A stretch of 64,000 nucleotides of DNA from Pseudomonadota bacterium. GTDB taxonomy: Bacteria > Pseudomonadota > Gammaproteobacteria > Steroidobacterales > Steroidobacteraceae. The notes under the pieces were generated by a model, which did no database searches, was not told where the DNA came from, and saw nothing but the letters and a program-made list of their open reading frames with translations. Location of the stretch: the NCBI GenBank assembly GCA_021851405.1, contig JAJZDW010000008.1, positions 1 through 64,000 on the forward strand, in the 5' to 3' direction. Position numbers and translations under genes: made by a program. The stretch's first letter is position 1. Each line of letters begins with the position of its first letter. Positions 18,631-27,704 of this stretch are shown in pieces.

Positions 18631-19556
18631 GCCGGCGCGCCCGCGCGGTCGTCTTCGCCTACCACGATGTCGGTGTCCGCTGCTTGAAGGCGCTGCTCTC
18701 GGGCGGTGTCGAGGTGGTGCAGGTGGTCACGGTGGCGGACGACCCGACGGAGACGCAGTGGTTCGCGAGCGTCGCGCAGACGGCGCACGATTACGGGCTG
18801 GCGGTGGAGAGGCCCGAAGATCCCAACGACGCGGCGTTCGTCGAGCGGATCGCGGCCCTCGATGCGGATTTTCTCTTCTCGTTCTACTACCGCTCCATGC
18901 TCGGCGCGCCGCTGCTGAAGTGTGCGCGGCGCGGGGCTCTCAACATGCACGGCTCGCTGCTGCCGAACTATCGTGGCCGCGCGCCGGTGAACTGGGCGAT
19001 CCTCAATGGCGAGCGCGAGATCGGCGCGACGCTGCACTACATGGTGGACCGTGCCGATGCCGGGGACATCGTCGATCAGCAGGCGGTGCCGATTCTCGCC
19101 GACGATGAGGCGCGCGAGGTGTATGCCAAGGTCACGACCGCCGCCGAAATGGTGCTGGTGCGCTCGCTGCCGGGCCTGATCGAGGGCCGTGCGCCGCGGC
19201 GCGTGCAGCCGATCGTGCCCGGGCAGTATTTCGGGCGGCGCCGTCCGGAGGACGGGCGCATCAACTGGCGCTGGCCGGCCGAGCGCATCCATAACCTGGT
19301 GCGGGCCCTCGCCCCGCCGTTCCCCGGCGCGTTCGGGGAGGTGGGCGCCGAGCGTTGGTGGCTGCATCGCACGCGCCTCGCGCCGCAGACGCTGACCCCG
19401 GGGGAGCCGCGGTTGATCGGTGCGCACGGCGAGTGCCAGTTGATCTGCGCCGACGGCTCGGTGCTACGGATTCTGCAGGCGGCCGGCGCGTCCGGGGCGC
19501 TCGATCTGCCGCGCCTGGCGCACGATTTCGAGCGCCGTCCGGTGACGCTGGGCTGA
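18627..19556 (+). CDS. arnA: UDP-4-amino-4-deoxy-L-arabinose formyltransferase (stand-alone ArnA formyltransferase domain)
   Basis: A 309 aa 10-formyl-tetrahydrofolate-dependent formyltransferase equivalent to the N-terminal half of E. coli ArnA; it formylates the amino sugar before transfer to the lipid carrier. The catalytic Asn and His are in NMHGSLLPNYRGRAP and the Asp in DRADAGDIVDQ. The N-terminus VVFAYHDVGVRCLKALL also matches ArnA. The start is GTG in a GTGA overlap with arnC. A methionyl-tRNA formyltransferase is excluded by the ArnA-like N-terminus and the context. The separate dehydrogenase half is at 13328. Confidence 0.93.
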   Translation: MSRRARAVVFAYHDVGVRCLKALLSGGVEVVQVVTVADDPTETQWFASVAQTAHDYGLAVERPEDPNDAAFVERIAALDADFLFSFYYRSMLGAPLLKCARRGALNMHGSLLPNYRGRAPVNWAILNGEREIGATLHYMVDRADAGDIVDQQAVPILADDEAREVYAKVTTAAEMVLVRSLPGLIEGRAPRRVQPIVPGQYFGRRRPEDGRINWRWPAERIHNLVRALAPPFPGAFGEVGAERWWLHRTRLAPQTLTPGEPRLIGAHGECQLICADGSVLRILQAAGASGALDLPRLAHDFERRPVTLG

Positions 19557-19586
19557 GCGGGCAGTGCCGTCCGCTGCGGGGGTGCC

Positions 19587-20489
19587 GTGACCACGATCGC
19601 GCTGAAAATCGACGTCGACACCTATCGCGGAACGCTCGAGGGCGTGCCGCGGCTCGCCGCTGCGCTCGAGCGCAGCGGGGCGCGGGCGACGTTTCTCTTT
19701 TCGCTCGGCCCCGATCACACCGGCCGGGCCCTGAAGCGGGTGTTTCGCCGCGGCTTTCTCGGCAAGGTGCGCCGCACCTCGGTCGTCAGCCATTATGGCG
19801 TGCGCACGCTGCTCTACGGCGTGCTCCTGCCGGGCCCGCGCATCGGCCGGCGCTGCGAGGGCGAGTTGCAGGCGATCGAAGCCCGCGGCTTCGAGGTCGG
19901 TGTGCACACCTGGGATCACGTCAAGTGGCAGGACGGGGTGGCGCGCGCCGAGCGGCAATGGACCCGCCGGCAGTTCGAACTGGCCTGCGAGGAGTTCGCC
20001 CGTGTGTTCGGGCACGCCCCGGCGACCCACGGCGCGGCCGGTTGGCAGATGAACGCGCACGTGCCCGCGCTGCAGGCCGAGCGCGGCATGTCGTACGCCT
20101 CCGATACCCGCGGTCGCGGTCCCTTCGTTCCGCTCATCGGGGGGCGCGAAGTGCCGGTACTGCAACTGCCGACCACGCTGCCGACGCTCGATGAGCTGAT
20201 CGGCCGTGAGGACCTCGGGGGGGCCGATCCGATCGAGCATCTGCTGCGCGTGAGCGCCGATGGCGCCGATCACGTCTTCACGCTTCATGCGGAGCTCGAG
20301 GGCGGGGCGTACCTGGAGGGTTTCGAGCGGTTGCTCGGCGCGTGGCGCGCGCGTGGGGTGGTCCTGACGGATCTGGCCACGTACGCCTCGGGTCTGGACC
20401 TGGCACGGCTGCCGCGCTGCCCGATCGACTCCGCCCGCGTGCCGGGACGCGCCGGCACGCTGGCGGTGCAGGGGGAGGTGCGGACATGA
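19587..20489 (+). CDS. arnD: 4-deoxy-4-formamido-L-arabinose-phosphoundecaprenol deformylase
   Basis: A 300 aa NodB-type polysaccharide deacetylase. It removes the formyl group from the lipid-linked sugar, making the pathway irreversible before the flip. The metal site starts with LKIDVDTYRGT (Asp pair) and continues in GVHTWDHVKWQDG (His pair); AATHGAAGWQMN follows. The start is GTG 19587, 30 bp after the formyltransferase gene, with a GGGGG stretch upstream. Its stop overlaps the start of a quinone oxidoreductase gene (ATGA). The overall fit to ArnD is good. Confidence 0.93.
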   Translation: MTTIALKIDVDTYRGTLEGVPRLAAALERSGARATFLFSLGPDHTGRALKRVFRRGFLGKVRRTSVVSHYGVRTLLYGVLLPGPRIGRRCEGELQAIEARGFEVGVHTWDHVKWQDGVARAERQWTRRQFELACEEFARVFGHAPATHGAAGWQMNAHVPALQAERGMSYASDTRGRGPFVPLIGGREVPVLQLPTTLPTLDELIGREDLGGADPIEHLLRVSADGADHVFTLHAELEGGAYLEGFERLLGAWRARGVVLTDLATYASGLDLARLPRCPIDSARVPGRAGTLAVQGEVRT

Positions 20490-21484
20490 CCGTGTTGCCC
20501 GAGAGCATGCAGGTGATCGAGATCACCGCACCCGGGGGACCGCAGGTGCTGCAGCCGGCGCGGCGTCCGCTGCCGACCCCCGGTCCGAACGAGGTGTTGA
20601 TCCGGGTGCGCGCCGCGGGCGTCAATCGACCGGATGTGCTGCAGCGGCGCGGTGCGTATCCGCCGCCGCCCGGGGCGAGCGACATCCCGGGGCTCGAGAT
20701 CGCCGGGGAAGTGGTCGCACTCGGGGCCGAGGTGCACCCGTGGCAGCGCGGCGATGCCGTCTGCGCGCTGCTGGCCGGGGGCGGGTATGCCGAGTACGCG
20801 CTCGCCCCGGCCGTGCAATGCCTGCCGGTGCCCCAGGGGTTCAGCCTCGAGCAGGCTGCGGTCCTGCCCGAGACGGTCTTTACCGTGTATTACAACGTCT
20901 GGGAGCGCTCGCATCTGCGCCCCGGGGAGTGGCTGCTGGTACATGGCGGCACGAGCGGCATCGGCACGACGGCGATCCTGCTGGCCAAGGCATTCGGGGC
21001 GCACGTCATTGCGACCGCCGGCAGTGCGCAGAAATGCGCCGCCTGTGTACGCCTCGGCGCCGATGTCGCAATCGATTACAAGAACGCGGACTTCGTCACC
21101 GGTGCGCTCGAGGCGACGCAGGGGCGCGGCGTGGATGTCATTCTCGACATGGTGGGCGGGACGTACGTGGCGCGCGACATCGCCGCGGCGGCGCCGGAAG
21201 GGCGCATCGCCGTCATCGCGACGCAGGGCGGGCGACTGGCGGAAATTGATCTGGGCGCGCTCATGGGCAAACGGCTCACGATCGGAGGTTCGACGCTGCG
21301 GCCGCAGACGGTCGCGCGCAAGGGTGAACTCGCCGCGGCGCTGCGCCGGGAGATCTGGCCGCTACTCGAGGCCGGTGCACTGCGCCTGCCGATCCATGCC
21401 CGATTCCCTCTGACCCAAGCCGCGCAGGCGCATGCGCTGATGGAATCCGGCGAGCACGTCGGCAAGATCGTCCTTGAGCCCTAG
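20486..21484 (+). CDS. NAD(P)H quinone oxidoreductase, PIG3-like MDR family
   Basis: A 332 aa zinc-free medium-chain dehydrogenase of the PIG3 (TP53I3)-like quinone oxidoreductase group. AGVNRPDVLQRRG and the nucleotide fold LVHGGTSGIGTTAI are characteristic. ATG 20486 overlaps the arnD stop as ATGA with GGGGGAGG just upstream, so it is translationally coupled to the arn operon; ATG 20507 is a less coupled alternative. No role in aminoarabinose synthesis is known for this family, so the pairing may be only transcriptional. It converges with the Lrp gene, and the two stop codons overlap by 4 bp. Confidence 0.85.
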   Translation: MTVLPESMQVIEITAPGGPQVLQPARRPLPTPGPNEVLIRVRAAGVNRPDVLQRRGAYPPPPGASDIPGLEIAGEVVALGAEVHPWQRGDAVCALLAGGGYAEYALAPAVQCLPVPQGFSLEQAAVLPETVFTVYYNVWERSHLRPGEWLLVHGGTSGIGTTAILLAKAFGAHVIATAGSAQKCAACVRLGADVAIDYKNADFVTGALEATQGRGVDVILDMVGGTYVARDIAAAAPEGRIAVIATQGGRLAEIDLGALMGKRLTIGGSTLRPQTVARKGELAAALRREIWPLLEAGALRLPIHARFPLTQAAQAHALMESGEHVGKIVLEP

Positions 21485-21954
21485 TGGCTGGCCGGGCGCA
21501 GGGGCAACACCGCCGAGTGCGTGACGGTGCGCATCGCGAAGCTCGACTGCACGCGCACGACACTCGGTAGGCGCGTCAGGTGCTGGCTGTGGATGCGCTC
21601 GAAGTCATCCAGATCGGCGACCACCAGGCGCAGCAGATAGTCGTGCTCGCCGGTCATCAGGTAGCACTCCATCACTTGCGGGATGCGGCGCACCGCCGCC
21701 TCGAATGCCTCGAGTCCCGATTGGCTCTGCCGATCGAGCGTGATGTTGACGAACACGTTCACCGGATAGCCCGCCCGGTGCTGGTTCACCAGTGCCGTGT
21801 AGCCCTCGATCAGCCCGCAGTCCTCGAGCGCCTTGACGCGCCGCAGGCAGGCCGACTCGGACAGGTTCACCTCACTCGCCAGCCGGGCGTTGGTGATGCG
21901 GGCATCCTGTTGCAGCCGGCGCAGGATGGCGTGATCGTAGCGGTCGAGCTCCAT
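21481..21954 (-). CDS. Lrp/AsnC family transcriptional regulator
   Basis: A 157 aa regulator. The N-terminal winged helix reads ELDRYDHAILRRLQQDARI with recognition helix LSESACLRRVKALE; the C-terminal RAM (ligand-binding) domain contains CYLMTGEHDYLLRLV. The start is ATG 21954; a longer frame to 22026 adds residues not found in the family. It is divergent from ald across 137 bp that contain three phased half-sites, so it most likely activates alanine dehydrogenase in response to alanine, as in other Lrp-ald pairs. Autoregulation is likely but not shown. Confidence 0.9.
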   Translation of the reverse strand: MELDRYDHAILRRLQQDARITNARLASEVNLSESACLRRVKALEDCGLIEGYTALVNQHRAGYPVNVFVNITLDRQSQSGLEAFEAAVRRIPQVMECYLMTGEHDYLLRLVVADLDDFERIHSQHLTRLPSVVRVQSSFAMRTVTHSAVLPLRPASH

Positions 21955-21957
21955 ATG

Positions 21958-22031
21958 AGAAATATTCTGCCATAAAAAGACAATAAAGTCGCAGATTCTG
22001 CCGTCATCGCCGGCCGGCACGGCCATTTTGC
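21958..22031. promoter_or_regulatory. Phased Lrp-type sites between the lrp-like gene and ald
   Basis: ATTCTGC occurs at 21964-21970 and 21995-22001, and ATTTTGC at 22025-22031, i.e. 31 and 30 bp apart, about three helical turns each. The first sits in AGAAATATTCT (21958-21968) and the second in the perfect inverted repeat GCAGATTCTGC (21991-22001). Regular spacing suits an Lrp octamer wrapping DNA. The sites are inferred, not tested. Confidence 0.55.
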
Positions 22032-22091
22032 AAGTTCCCGCCAGCGACGCCCCTTAATCTCTTCCCCATCCAAAACCTGGGGGACTCTCCT

Positions 22092-23204
22092 ATGCGTATC
22101 GGCGTTCCGCGCGAAATCAAAGTGCATGAATATCGGGTCGGTCTGGTTCCGGCCGGTGTGCGCGAGCTCACCGCCGCCGGCCACGAGGTCCTGATCGAGA
22201 CCGGCGCAGGCGCCGGGATCGGCATCGCGGACGCGGAGTACGTGGCCGTCGGGGCCCGGATCGTCTCGAGCGCCGCGGAGGTGTTCGCCGGCGCCGAACT
22301 CATCGTGAAGGTGAAGGAGCCGCAGCCGGCCGAGTGCGCGATGCTGCGCCGCGAGCAGGTGCTGTTCACCTATCTGCACCTCGCGCCCGATCCGCAGCAG
22401 GCCCGCGCGCTGATGAACTCCGGCGTCACCGCCATTGCCTATGAGACCGTGACGCGCCGCGGCGCGCTGCCGTTGCTGACGCCGATGAGCGAGGTCGCCG
22501 GGCGCATGTCCGTGCAGGTCGGGGCGAGCGGTCTGCAGAAGGCGAACGGCGGGCGCGGCGTGCTGCTCGGGGGCGTGCCGGGCGTGCTGCCGGCGAAAGT
22601 GGTGATCCTCGGCGGCGGTGTCGCCGGGACCCATGCGGCGCAGATGGCCGTCGGCATGCATGCCGACGTCACGGTCGTCGACCGCTCGATCGAGCGGTTG
22701 CGCGAGCTGTCGGATCTGTTCGGCTCCTCGCTGCGCACGGCGTACTCGACCGCTGCGACCATCGAGCGGCTGGTGAAGGAGGCGGATCTGGTCATCGGCG
22801 CGGTGTTGATCGCCGGGGCCGCGGCCCCGAAGCTGGTCACGCGCGCGATGCTCTCGAGCATGCAGCCCGGCTCGGTGCTGGTGGACATCGCGATCGATCA
22901 GGGCGGGTGTTTCGAGACGAGCAAGCCGACCACGCACGCCGAGCCGACCTTCATCGTCGAGGGCATCGTGCATTACTGCGTGGCCAACATGCCGGGCGCG
23001 GTGGCCCGTACCTCCACGTTCGCGCTCACCAATGCGACGCTGCCGTACGTGCGCCAGCTCGCCGATCTGGGCTGGCAGGAGGCCCTGCGTCAGGATGCGG
23101 GCTTCGCCGCCGGTCTGAACGTGCATGCCGGTGGCATCACCCATGCGGCGGTGGCCGACTCCCTCGGGGTGGCGCTGGCGGCCTCGCCGATCCAGGCTGG
23201 TTAA
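22092..23204 (+). CDS. ald: Alanine dehydrogenase
   Basis: A 370 aa NAD-dependent alanine dehydrogenase interconverting L-alanine with pyruvate and ammonia. The N-terminal MRIGVPREIKVHEYRVG is diagnostic, with the substrate-binding Arg and Lys; the catalytic His is in TYLHLAPD, and the NAD motif is VVILGGGVAGTHAA. It ends with VADSLG, as is usual. Length matches the family. The Lrp-like regulator is divergent, with candidate operators between. It would let cells use alanine released by the peptidases encoded nearby. Confidence 0.96.
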   Translation: MRIGVPREIKVHEYRVGLVPAGVRELTAAGHEVLIETGAGAGIGIADAEYVAVGARIVSSAAEVFAGAELIVKVKEPQPAECAMLRREQVLFTYLHLAPDPQQARALMNSGVTAIAYETVTRRGALPLLTPMSEVAGRMSVQVGASGLQKANGGRGVLLGGVPGVLPAKVVILGGGVAGTHAAQMAVGMHADVTVVDRSIERLRELSDLFGSSLRTAYSTAATIERLVKEADLVIGAVLIAGAAAPKLVTRAMLSSMQPGSVLVDIAIDQGGCFETSKPTTHAEPTFIVEGIVHYCVANMPGAVARTSTFALTNATLPYVRQLADLGWQEALRQDAGFAAGLNVHAGGITHAAVADSLGVALAASPIQAG

Positions 23205-23320
23205 ACGCATGTAACGTCTGGCGCGCCGCGGGCCGCTGCCGGTAGGCTAGCGGCTCGCGTCGTGCCCGGCGGTGTATCGTCTCCGCCGGCAGACGCGTCA
23301 GTTCAACCTGGAGGATCTCG

Positions 23321-23905
23321 ATGCGTCTCACCAAGCTGATTATCCCGATGGCGCTGCTCGCGCTGTATGCGGGCGCGGCATTCGCCAAACCGGTCACCTA
23401 TGTGTGCGATCCGACGCACACGCACCCGAGCTTCTCGACCGACCACTTCGGCGGGCTGTCGGTGTGGCGCGGGGTGTTCCGCAAATCCACCTGCACCATC
23501 GTGCTCGATCGCAAGGCCCACACCGGCACGGTGCACGTGACGGTGCAGACCGCCTCGGATGACTTCGGCGAGTCACAGCTGAACAAGGATGCGCGCGGCG
23601 CGCAGATCCTCGATGTGGCCCAATACCCGACCGCGACCTACGTCGGGCGTCTGGCGGACTTCAAAAACGGCGCACCGACGCGCGTGCTCGGCACCTTCAC
23701 TCTGCACGGGGTGACCCGACCGCTGACGCTCGTCATCCGCCATTTCGAGTGCAAGGAAGTCGTCTTCTTCCACCAGTACCGCTGCGGCGCGGATGCCTAC
23801 GCCGAGTTCAACCGGGCCGATTACGGCATCAGCTACGGCAAGGCCTTCGGGTTCCAGATGTGGGTGCGGCTGCACATCCAGGTCGAGGCGGTGCGCCAGG
23901 GCTGA
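23321..23905 (+). CDS. YceI family periplasmic protein
   Basis: A 194 aa exported protein: residues 1-22 are a signal peptide ending AFA, followed by a YceI lipocalin-like beta-barrel (DPTHTHPSFSTDHFG, TYVGRLADF, GTFTLHGVTRPLTLVIRHFEC). YceI proteins bind polyisoprenoid molecules such as quinones, and some respond to alkaline or osmotic stress. Two Cys in this copy (FECKE and QYRCGAD) may pair. GGAGG lies upstream of ATG 23321. It is a single gene closed by the terminator at 23956. Confidence 0.9.
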   Translation: MRLTKLIIPMALLALYAGAAFAKPVTYVCDPTHTHPSFSTDHFGGLSVWRGVFRKSTCTIVLDRKAHTGTVHVTVQTASDDFGESQLNKDARGAQILDVAQYPTATYVGRLADFKNGAPTRVLGTFTLHGVTRPLTLVIRHFECKEVVFFHQYRCGADAYAEFNRADYGISYGKAFGFQMWVRLHIQVEAVRQG

Positions 23906-23955
23906 GCCCCGATCCGGGTGAGAGCCTATTCACATAGCCGGAAAGTCTGAGCGGC

Positions 23956-23991
23956 GAGCCGCCCCGTGGCCGGACCCGGGGCGGCTCTTTG
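23956..23991 (+). terminator. Rho-independent terminator after the YceI gene
   Basis: A perfect 10-bp stem (GAGCCGCCCC at 23956-23965, GGGGCGGCTC at 23978-23987) with a 12-nt loop is followed by TTTGTG, about 50 bp after the stop codon. Confidence 0.75.
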
Positions 23992-24029
23992 TGTAGACTT
24001 GGGCACTGGATTTCCTCAGGAACGATCCG

Positions 24030-24842
24030 GTGCCACCGACTGACGATTCGAATTTGCTCGAGGCGCTGCTGCCCGTGGCGGTGGCCGCCGGGCGCGAAGC
24101 CCACGCGATTTACCTGCGCGGCTGCCCGGTCGAGCACAAGGCGGACCACACGCCCGTGACCGAAGCGGATCGGGCCGCCGAGGCCGTGATCCTCGCGCAT
24201 CTGGCCAAGCTCGCACCGCACATCCCGGTGGTCGCCGAGGAGTCCTGCGCGGTGGGAGGGATTCCCGAGGTTGGCGCGACGTTCTTTCTGGTCGACCCGC
24301 TCGATGGCACCAAGGAGTTCATCGCGCGGCGCGGGGATTTCACCGTCAACATCGCATTGGTGCGCGCCGGCATGCCGGTGATCGGCGTCGTCTACGCACC
24401 CGTGGGCGGGATGCTCTACGCCGGCGACGTCGCCGCGCACCGCGCCTTTCGCTGCGCGCAGCCGGCCGACGGGAGTGACACCGGTGCGCGTCAGGCGCTG
24501 CACGTGCGCCCCGTCCCATCGGCCGGATTGACGGCCGTGGTGTCGCGCTCGCATGCGACGCCGCAGACCGAGCAGTACCTCGAGGGCTACTCGGTGCACG
24601 AGCGCGTGTCGGTCGGCTCGTCGCTGAAGTTCTGCCTGGTGGCGAGCGGCGAGGCGGATCTGTATCCGCGCCTCGGTCCGACCATGGAGTGGGATACGGC
24701 CGCGGGTCACGCGGTGCTCAGCGCCGCCGGCGGGCAGGTGCTCGCCCCGGGCGGCGGGCCGCTGTGCTACGGCAAACCCGATTTTCGCAACACCTACTTC
24801 GTCGCCGCAGGGGCGTTCCCGCTCGTGCCGCTGACGGCCTGA
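24030..24842 (+). CDS. cysQ: 3'(2'),5'-bisphosphate nucleotidase CysQ
   Basis: A 270 aa inositol-monophosphatase-superfamily enzyme that hydrolyses 3'-phosphoadenosine 5'-phosphate, the by-product of PAPS use. The metal site is formed by [16 protein letters not shown] and, near the C-terminus, [11 protein letters not shown]. The start is GTG 24030 with AGGA a few bases upstream. It is 4 bp from cysD and almost certainly co-transcribed with cysD and cysNC. Presence of CysQ suggests that PAPS is made and consumed in this organism. Confidence 0.92.
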   Translation: MPPTDDSNLLEALLPVAVAAGREAHAIYLRGCPVEHKADHTPVTEADRAAEAVILAHLAKLAPHIPVVAEESCAVGGIPEVGATFFLVDPLDGTKEFIARRGDFTVNIALVRAGMPVIGVVYAPVGGMLYAGDVAAHRAFRCAQPADGSDTGARQALHVRPVPSAGLTAVVSRSHATPQTEQYLEGYSVHERVSVGSSLKFCLVASGEADLYPRLGPTMEWDTAAGHAVLSAAGGQVLAPGGGPLCYGKPDFRNTYFVAAGAFPLVPLTA

Positions 24843-24846
24843 ACCG

Positions 24847-25767
24847 ATGAGCACCCAATCCCGCATGGCTCTCACGCCCCATCTGCGCCAACTCGAATCC
24901 GAGTCGATCGGCATCATCCGCGAGGTGGCCGCGGAGTTCCGCAACCCGGTGATGCTCTACTCCATCGGCAAGGACTCAGGTGTGATGCTGCACCTGGCGA
25001 TGAAGGCGTTCCATCCCTCCAAGCCGCCGTTCCCGCTGCTGCACATCGATACGCGCTGGAAGTTCCGCGCGATGATCGAGCACCGCGACGCGATCGCCGA
25101 GCGCTACGGGGTGAAGCTGCTGGTGCACACCAACCCCGACGGAGTGGCGCGCGACATCAACCCGATCAGTTCCGGCTCGCAACTGCACACGCAGGTGATG
25201 AAGACCGAAGCGCTGAAGCAGGCACTCGACAAGTGGCAGTTCGATGCCGCCTTCGGCGGCGCGCGCCGCGACGAGGAGAAGAGCCGCGCCAAGGAGCGCG
25301 TCTTCTCGTTCCGCTCCGCCGGTCACGTCTGGGATCCGCGCAACCAACGGCCGGAGCTGTGGAATCTGTACAACACCCGGATCAGCCAGGGCGAGACCAT
25401 CCGAGTGTTTCCGCTCTCGAATTGGACGGAACTCGACATCTGGCAGTACACGCGCGCGGAGCAGATCCCGGTCGTGCCGCTGTACTTCGCCGCACCGCGC
25501 CCGGTCATCGAGCGTGACGGGCAGCTGATCATGCGCGACGATGAGCGCATGGCGCTGAAGCCCGGGGAGCGCGAGCAGGTGCGCATGGTGCGCTTCCGCT
25601 CGCTCGGATGTTATCCGCTCTCGGCGGCGATCGAGAGCCGTGCGGCGACGCTCGATGAGATCATCGCGGAGATGCTCGCCTCGCGCACCTCGGAGCGTTC
25701 CGGGCGACTGATCGACAGCGACGAGGCGGCCTCGATGGAGAAGAAGAAACGTGACGGCTACTTCTGA
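24847..25767 (+). CDS. cysD: Sulfate adenylyltransferase subunit 2
   Basis: A 306 aa ATP sulfurylase small subunit of the PAPS-reductase-like PP-loop superfamily, forming APS from ATP and sulfate with CysN. The PP-loop motif is [41 protein letters not shown] and the C-terminal KKKRDGYF are CysD signatures. Length is as expected. Its 3' end overlaps the start of cysNC by 17 bp. Confidence 0.97.
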   Translation: MSTQSRMALTPHLRQLESESIGIIREVAAEFRNPVMLYSIGKDSGVMLHLAMKAFHPSKPPFPLLHIDTRWKFRAMIEHRDAIAERYGVKLLVHTNPDGVARDINPISSGSQLHTQVMKTEALKQALDKWQFDAAFGGARRDEEKSRAKERVFSFRSAGHVWDPRNQRPELWNLYNTRISQGETIRVFPLSNWTELDIWQYTRAEQIPVVPLYFAAPRPVIERDGQLIMRDDERMALKPGEREQVRMVRFRSLGCYPLSAAIESRAATLDEIIAEMLASRTSERSGRLIDSDEAASMEKKKRDGYF

Positions 25768-27625
25768 CGACGCGCGCACCCGCAAGGGGTTGCTGCGCTT
25801 TCTCACCTGCGGCTCGGTGGATGATGGCAAGTCGACCCTGATCGGGCGGCTGCTGTACGACACCCAACTCGTGCTCGAGGATCAGCTCGCCGCGCTCGAG
25901 CGCGACAGCGCCAAGCACGGCACCACGGGCGAGGACCTCGATCTGGCGCTGCTCGTCGATGGTCTGCAGGCCGAGCGTGAGCAGGGCATCACCATTGACG
26001 TGGCCTACCGGTTCTTCTCCACGCCGCGGCGCGCGTTCATCGTGGCGGACACCCCGGGGCACGAGCAGTACACGCGCAACATGGCCACCGGCGCATCGAA
26101 CAGCCAGGCCGCCGTGATCCTGATCGACGCGCGCAAGGGTGTGCTCACGCAGACGCGCCGGCACAGCTACATCTGTGCGCTGCTCGGCATCAAGAATGTC
26201 GTGCTCGCGGTCAACAAGATCGACCTGGTGGAGTTCTCCGGTGAGCGCTTCCATCGGATCGTCGCCGACTATCTCGGCTTCGCCGCGCCGCTGAAGTTCG
26301 CCGCGGTCACCAGCATTCCGCTCTCGGCGCGCTTTGGCGACAACGTGATCCGCCGCTCCGAGCACACCCCCTGGTACGATGGCCCGACGCTGATCGAGCA
26401 TCTGGAGTCGATCGACGTCCGCGAGGGTCTGGAGGAGAAGCCGTGGCGCTTCCCGGTCCAGTGGGTGAATCGCCCGAATCTCGATTTTCGCGGCTTCTCC
26501 GGCACCGTGGCCTCGGGCGTGGTCCGCCCCGGCGAGCGGGTGGTGGTCGCCGCCTCGGGTCGCGAGAGCGTCATCCAGCGCATCGTCACGGCGGATGGAG
26601 ATCTGCCCGAGGCGCGGGCCGGCGATGCGGTCACCCTGACGCTCGCCGATGAGGTCGACGTGGCGCGCGGGGACGTGCTGGCCCATGCCGATGCACGCCC
26701 CGAGGTGGTCGATCAGTTCGCCGCCGAAGTGCTGTGGATGATCGAGGAGCCGATGCTGCCCGGGCGCTCGTATCTGATGCGCATCGGCACGCAGTACGTG
26801 CCGGCGCGCGTGACCAGCCTGAAGCACAAGACCGACGTCAACACGCTCGAGCACATGGCGGCCAAGACGCTCGCGCTGAACGAGATCGGTTTCTGCAACC
26901 TCGCCACCGCCACCCCGGTGGCGCTCGATCCGTACGCCGACAACCGCGCCACCGGCGCGTTCGTACTGATCGACCGCTTCACCAATGCCACCGCCGGCGC
27001 CGGCATGATCAGTTTCGGGTTGCGCCGCGCAACCAACATCCATCGCCAGGCGCTGCTGGTCGACAAATCCGCGCGGGTGCGCCTCAATGGCCATCGGCCC
27101 GCGGTGCTGTGGTTCACCGGTCTGTCCGGGTCCGGCAAGAGCACCATCGCCAACGTCGTCGAGCGTGAGTTGCACGCCCTCGGGGTGCACACCTACATGC
27201 TCGACGGCGACAACGTCCGGCACGGCTTGAACCGCGACCTGGGGTTCACCGACGCCGATCGCGTCGAGAACATCCGGCGCGTGGGCGAAGTGGCCAAGCT
27301 GTTCGTCGACGCCGGTGCGGTCGTGTTGTGCTCGTTCATCTCCCCGTTCCGCGCCGAGCGGCGCATGGTGCGCGAGTTGCTCGCCGCCGAGGAGTTCATC
27401 GAGATCTTCGTCGACACGTCGCTCGAGGAGTGCCAGCGACGCGATCCGAAGGGCCTCTACGCGCGTGCGCTCGAGGGCAAGATCAAGAACTTCACCGGCA
27501 TCGATTCGCCCTACGAGGCGCCGCAGAATGCGGAGGTCGTGCTGACGCCGAGTCCGCTCGGACCGGAAGAAGAGGCGCGCCTCGTGCTCGAGGCTCTCAG
27601 GGCGCGCCAGATCATCGGCAGCTGA
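25751..27625 (+). CDS. cysNC: Bifunctional sulfate adenylyltransferase subunit 1 / adenylylsulfate kinase
   Basis: A 624 aa fusion. Residues 1 to about 430 are the CysN GTPase (P-loop [12 protein letters not shown] near residue 21, switch [17 protein letters not shown]), which drives APS formation with CysD. From about residue 450 it is APS kinase ([24 protein letters not shown], and FISPFRAER), giving PAPS. The start is GTG 25751 inside the cysD 3' end; no better start lies near. CysN-CysC fusions are well known in Proteobacteria. The kinase half makes PAPS even though the reductase encoded at 56846 has the four-cysteine APS-reductase type motif. Confidence 0.95.
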   Translation: MTATSDDARTRKGLLRFLTCGSVDDGKSTLIGRLLYDTQLVLEDQLAALERDSAKHGTTGEDLDLALLVDGLQAEREQGITIDVAYRFFSTPRRAFIVADTPGHEQYTRNMATGASNSQAAVILIDARKGVLTQTRRHSYICALLGIKNVVLAVNKIDLVEFSGERFHRIVADYLGFAAPLKFAAVTSIPLSARFGDNVIRRSEHTPWYDGPTLIEHLESIDVREGLEEKPWRFPVQWVNRPNLDFRGFSGTVASGVVRPGERVVVAASGRESVIQRIVTADGDLPEARAGDAVTLTLADEVDVARGDVLAHADARPEVVDQFAAEVLWMIEEPMLPGRSYLMRIGTQYVPARVTSLKHKTDVNTLEHMAAKTLALNEIGFCNLATATPVALDPYADNRATGAFVLIDRFTNATAGAGMISFGLRRATNIHRQALLVDKSARVRLNGHRPAVLWFTGLSGSGKSTIANVVERELHALGVHTYMLDGDNVRHGLNRDLGFTDADRVENIRRVGEVAKLFVDAGAVVLCSFISPFRAERRMVRELLAAEEFIEIFVDTSLEECQRRDPKGLYARALEGKIKNFTGIDSPYEAPQNAEVVLTPSPLGPEEEARLVLEALRARQIIGS

Positions 27626-27644
27626 CCGCGGCGCGCCGCCGCGG
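27626..27644 (+). terminator. Hairpin directly after cysNC
   Basis: A perfect 8-bp stem (CCGCGGCG / CGCCGCGG) with a 3-nt loop begins at the base after the cysNC stop codon. No U-tract follows. It belongs to a class of such stop-adjacent hairpins seen several times in this window. Confidence 0.5.
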
Positions 27645-27704
27645 CGGCTCGATAAGGCGCACGCGCCGCGCTACCATCGCCCGATCGTTGCGTTGGGGAA
27701 TGCC

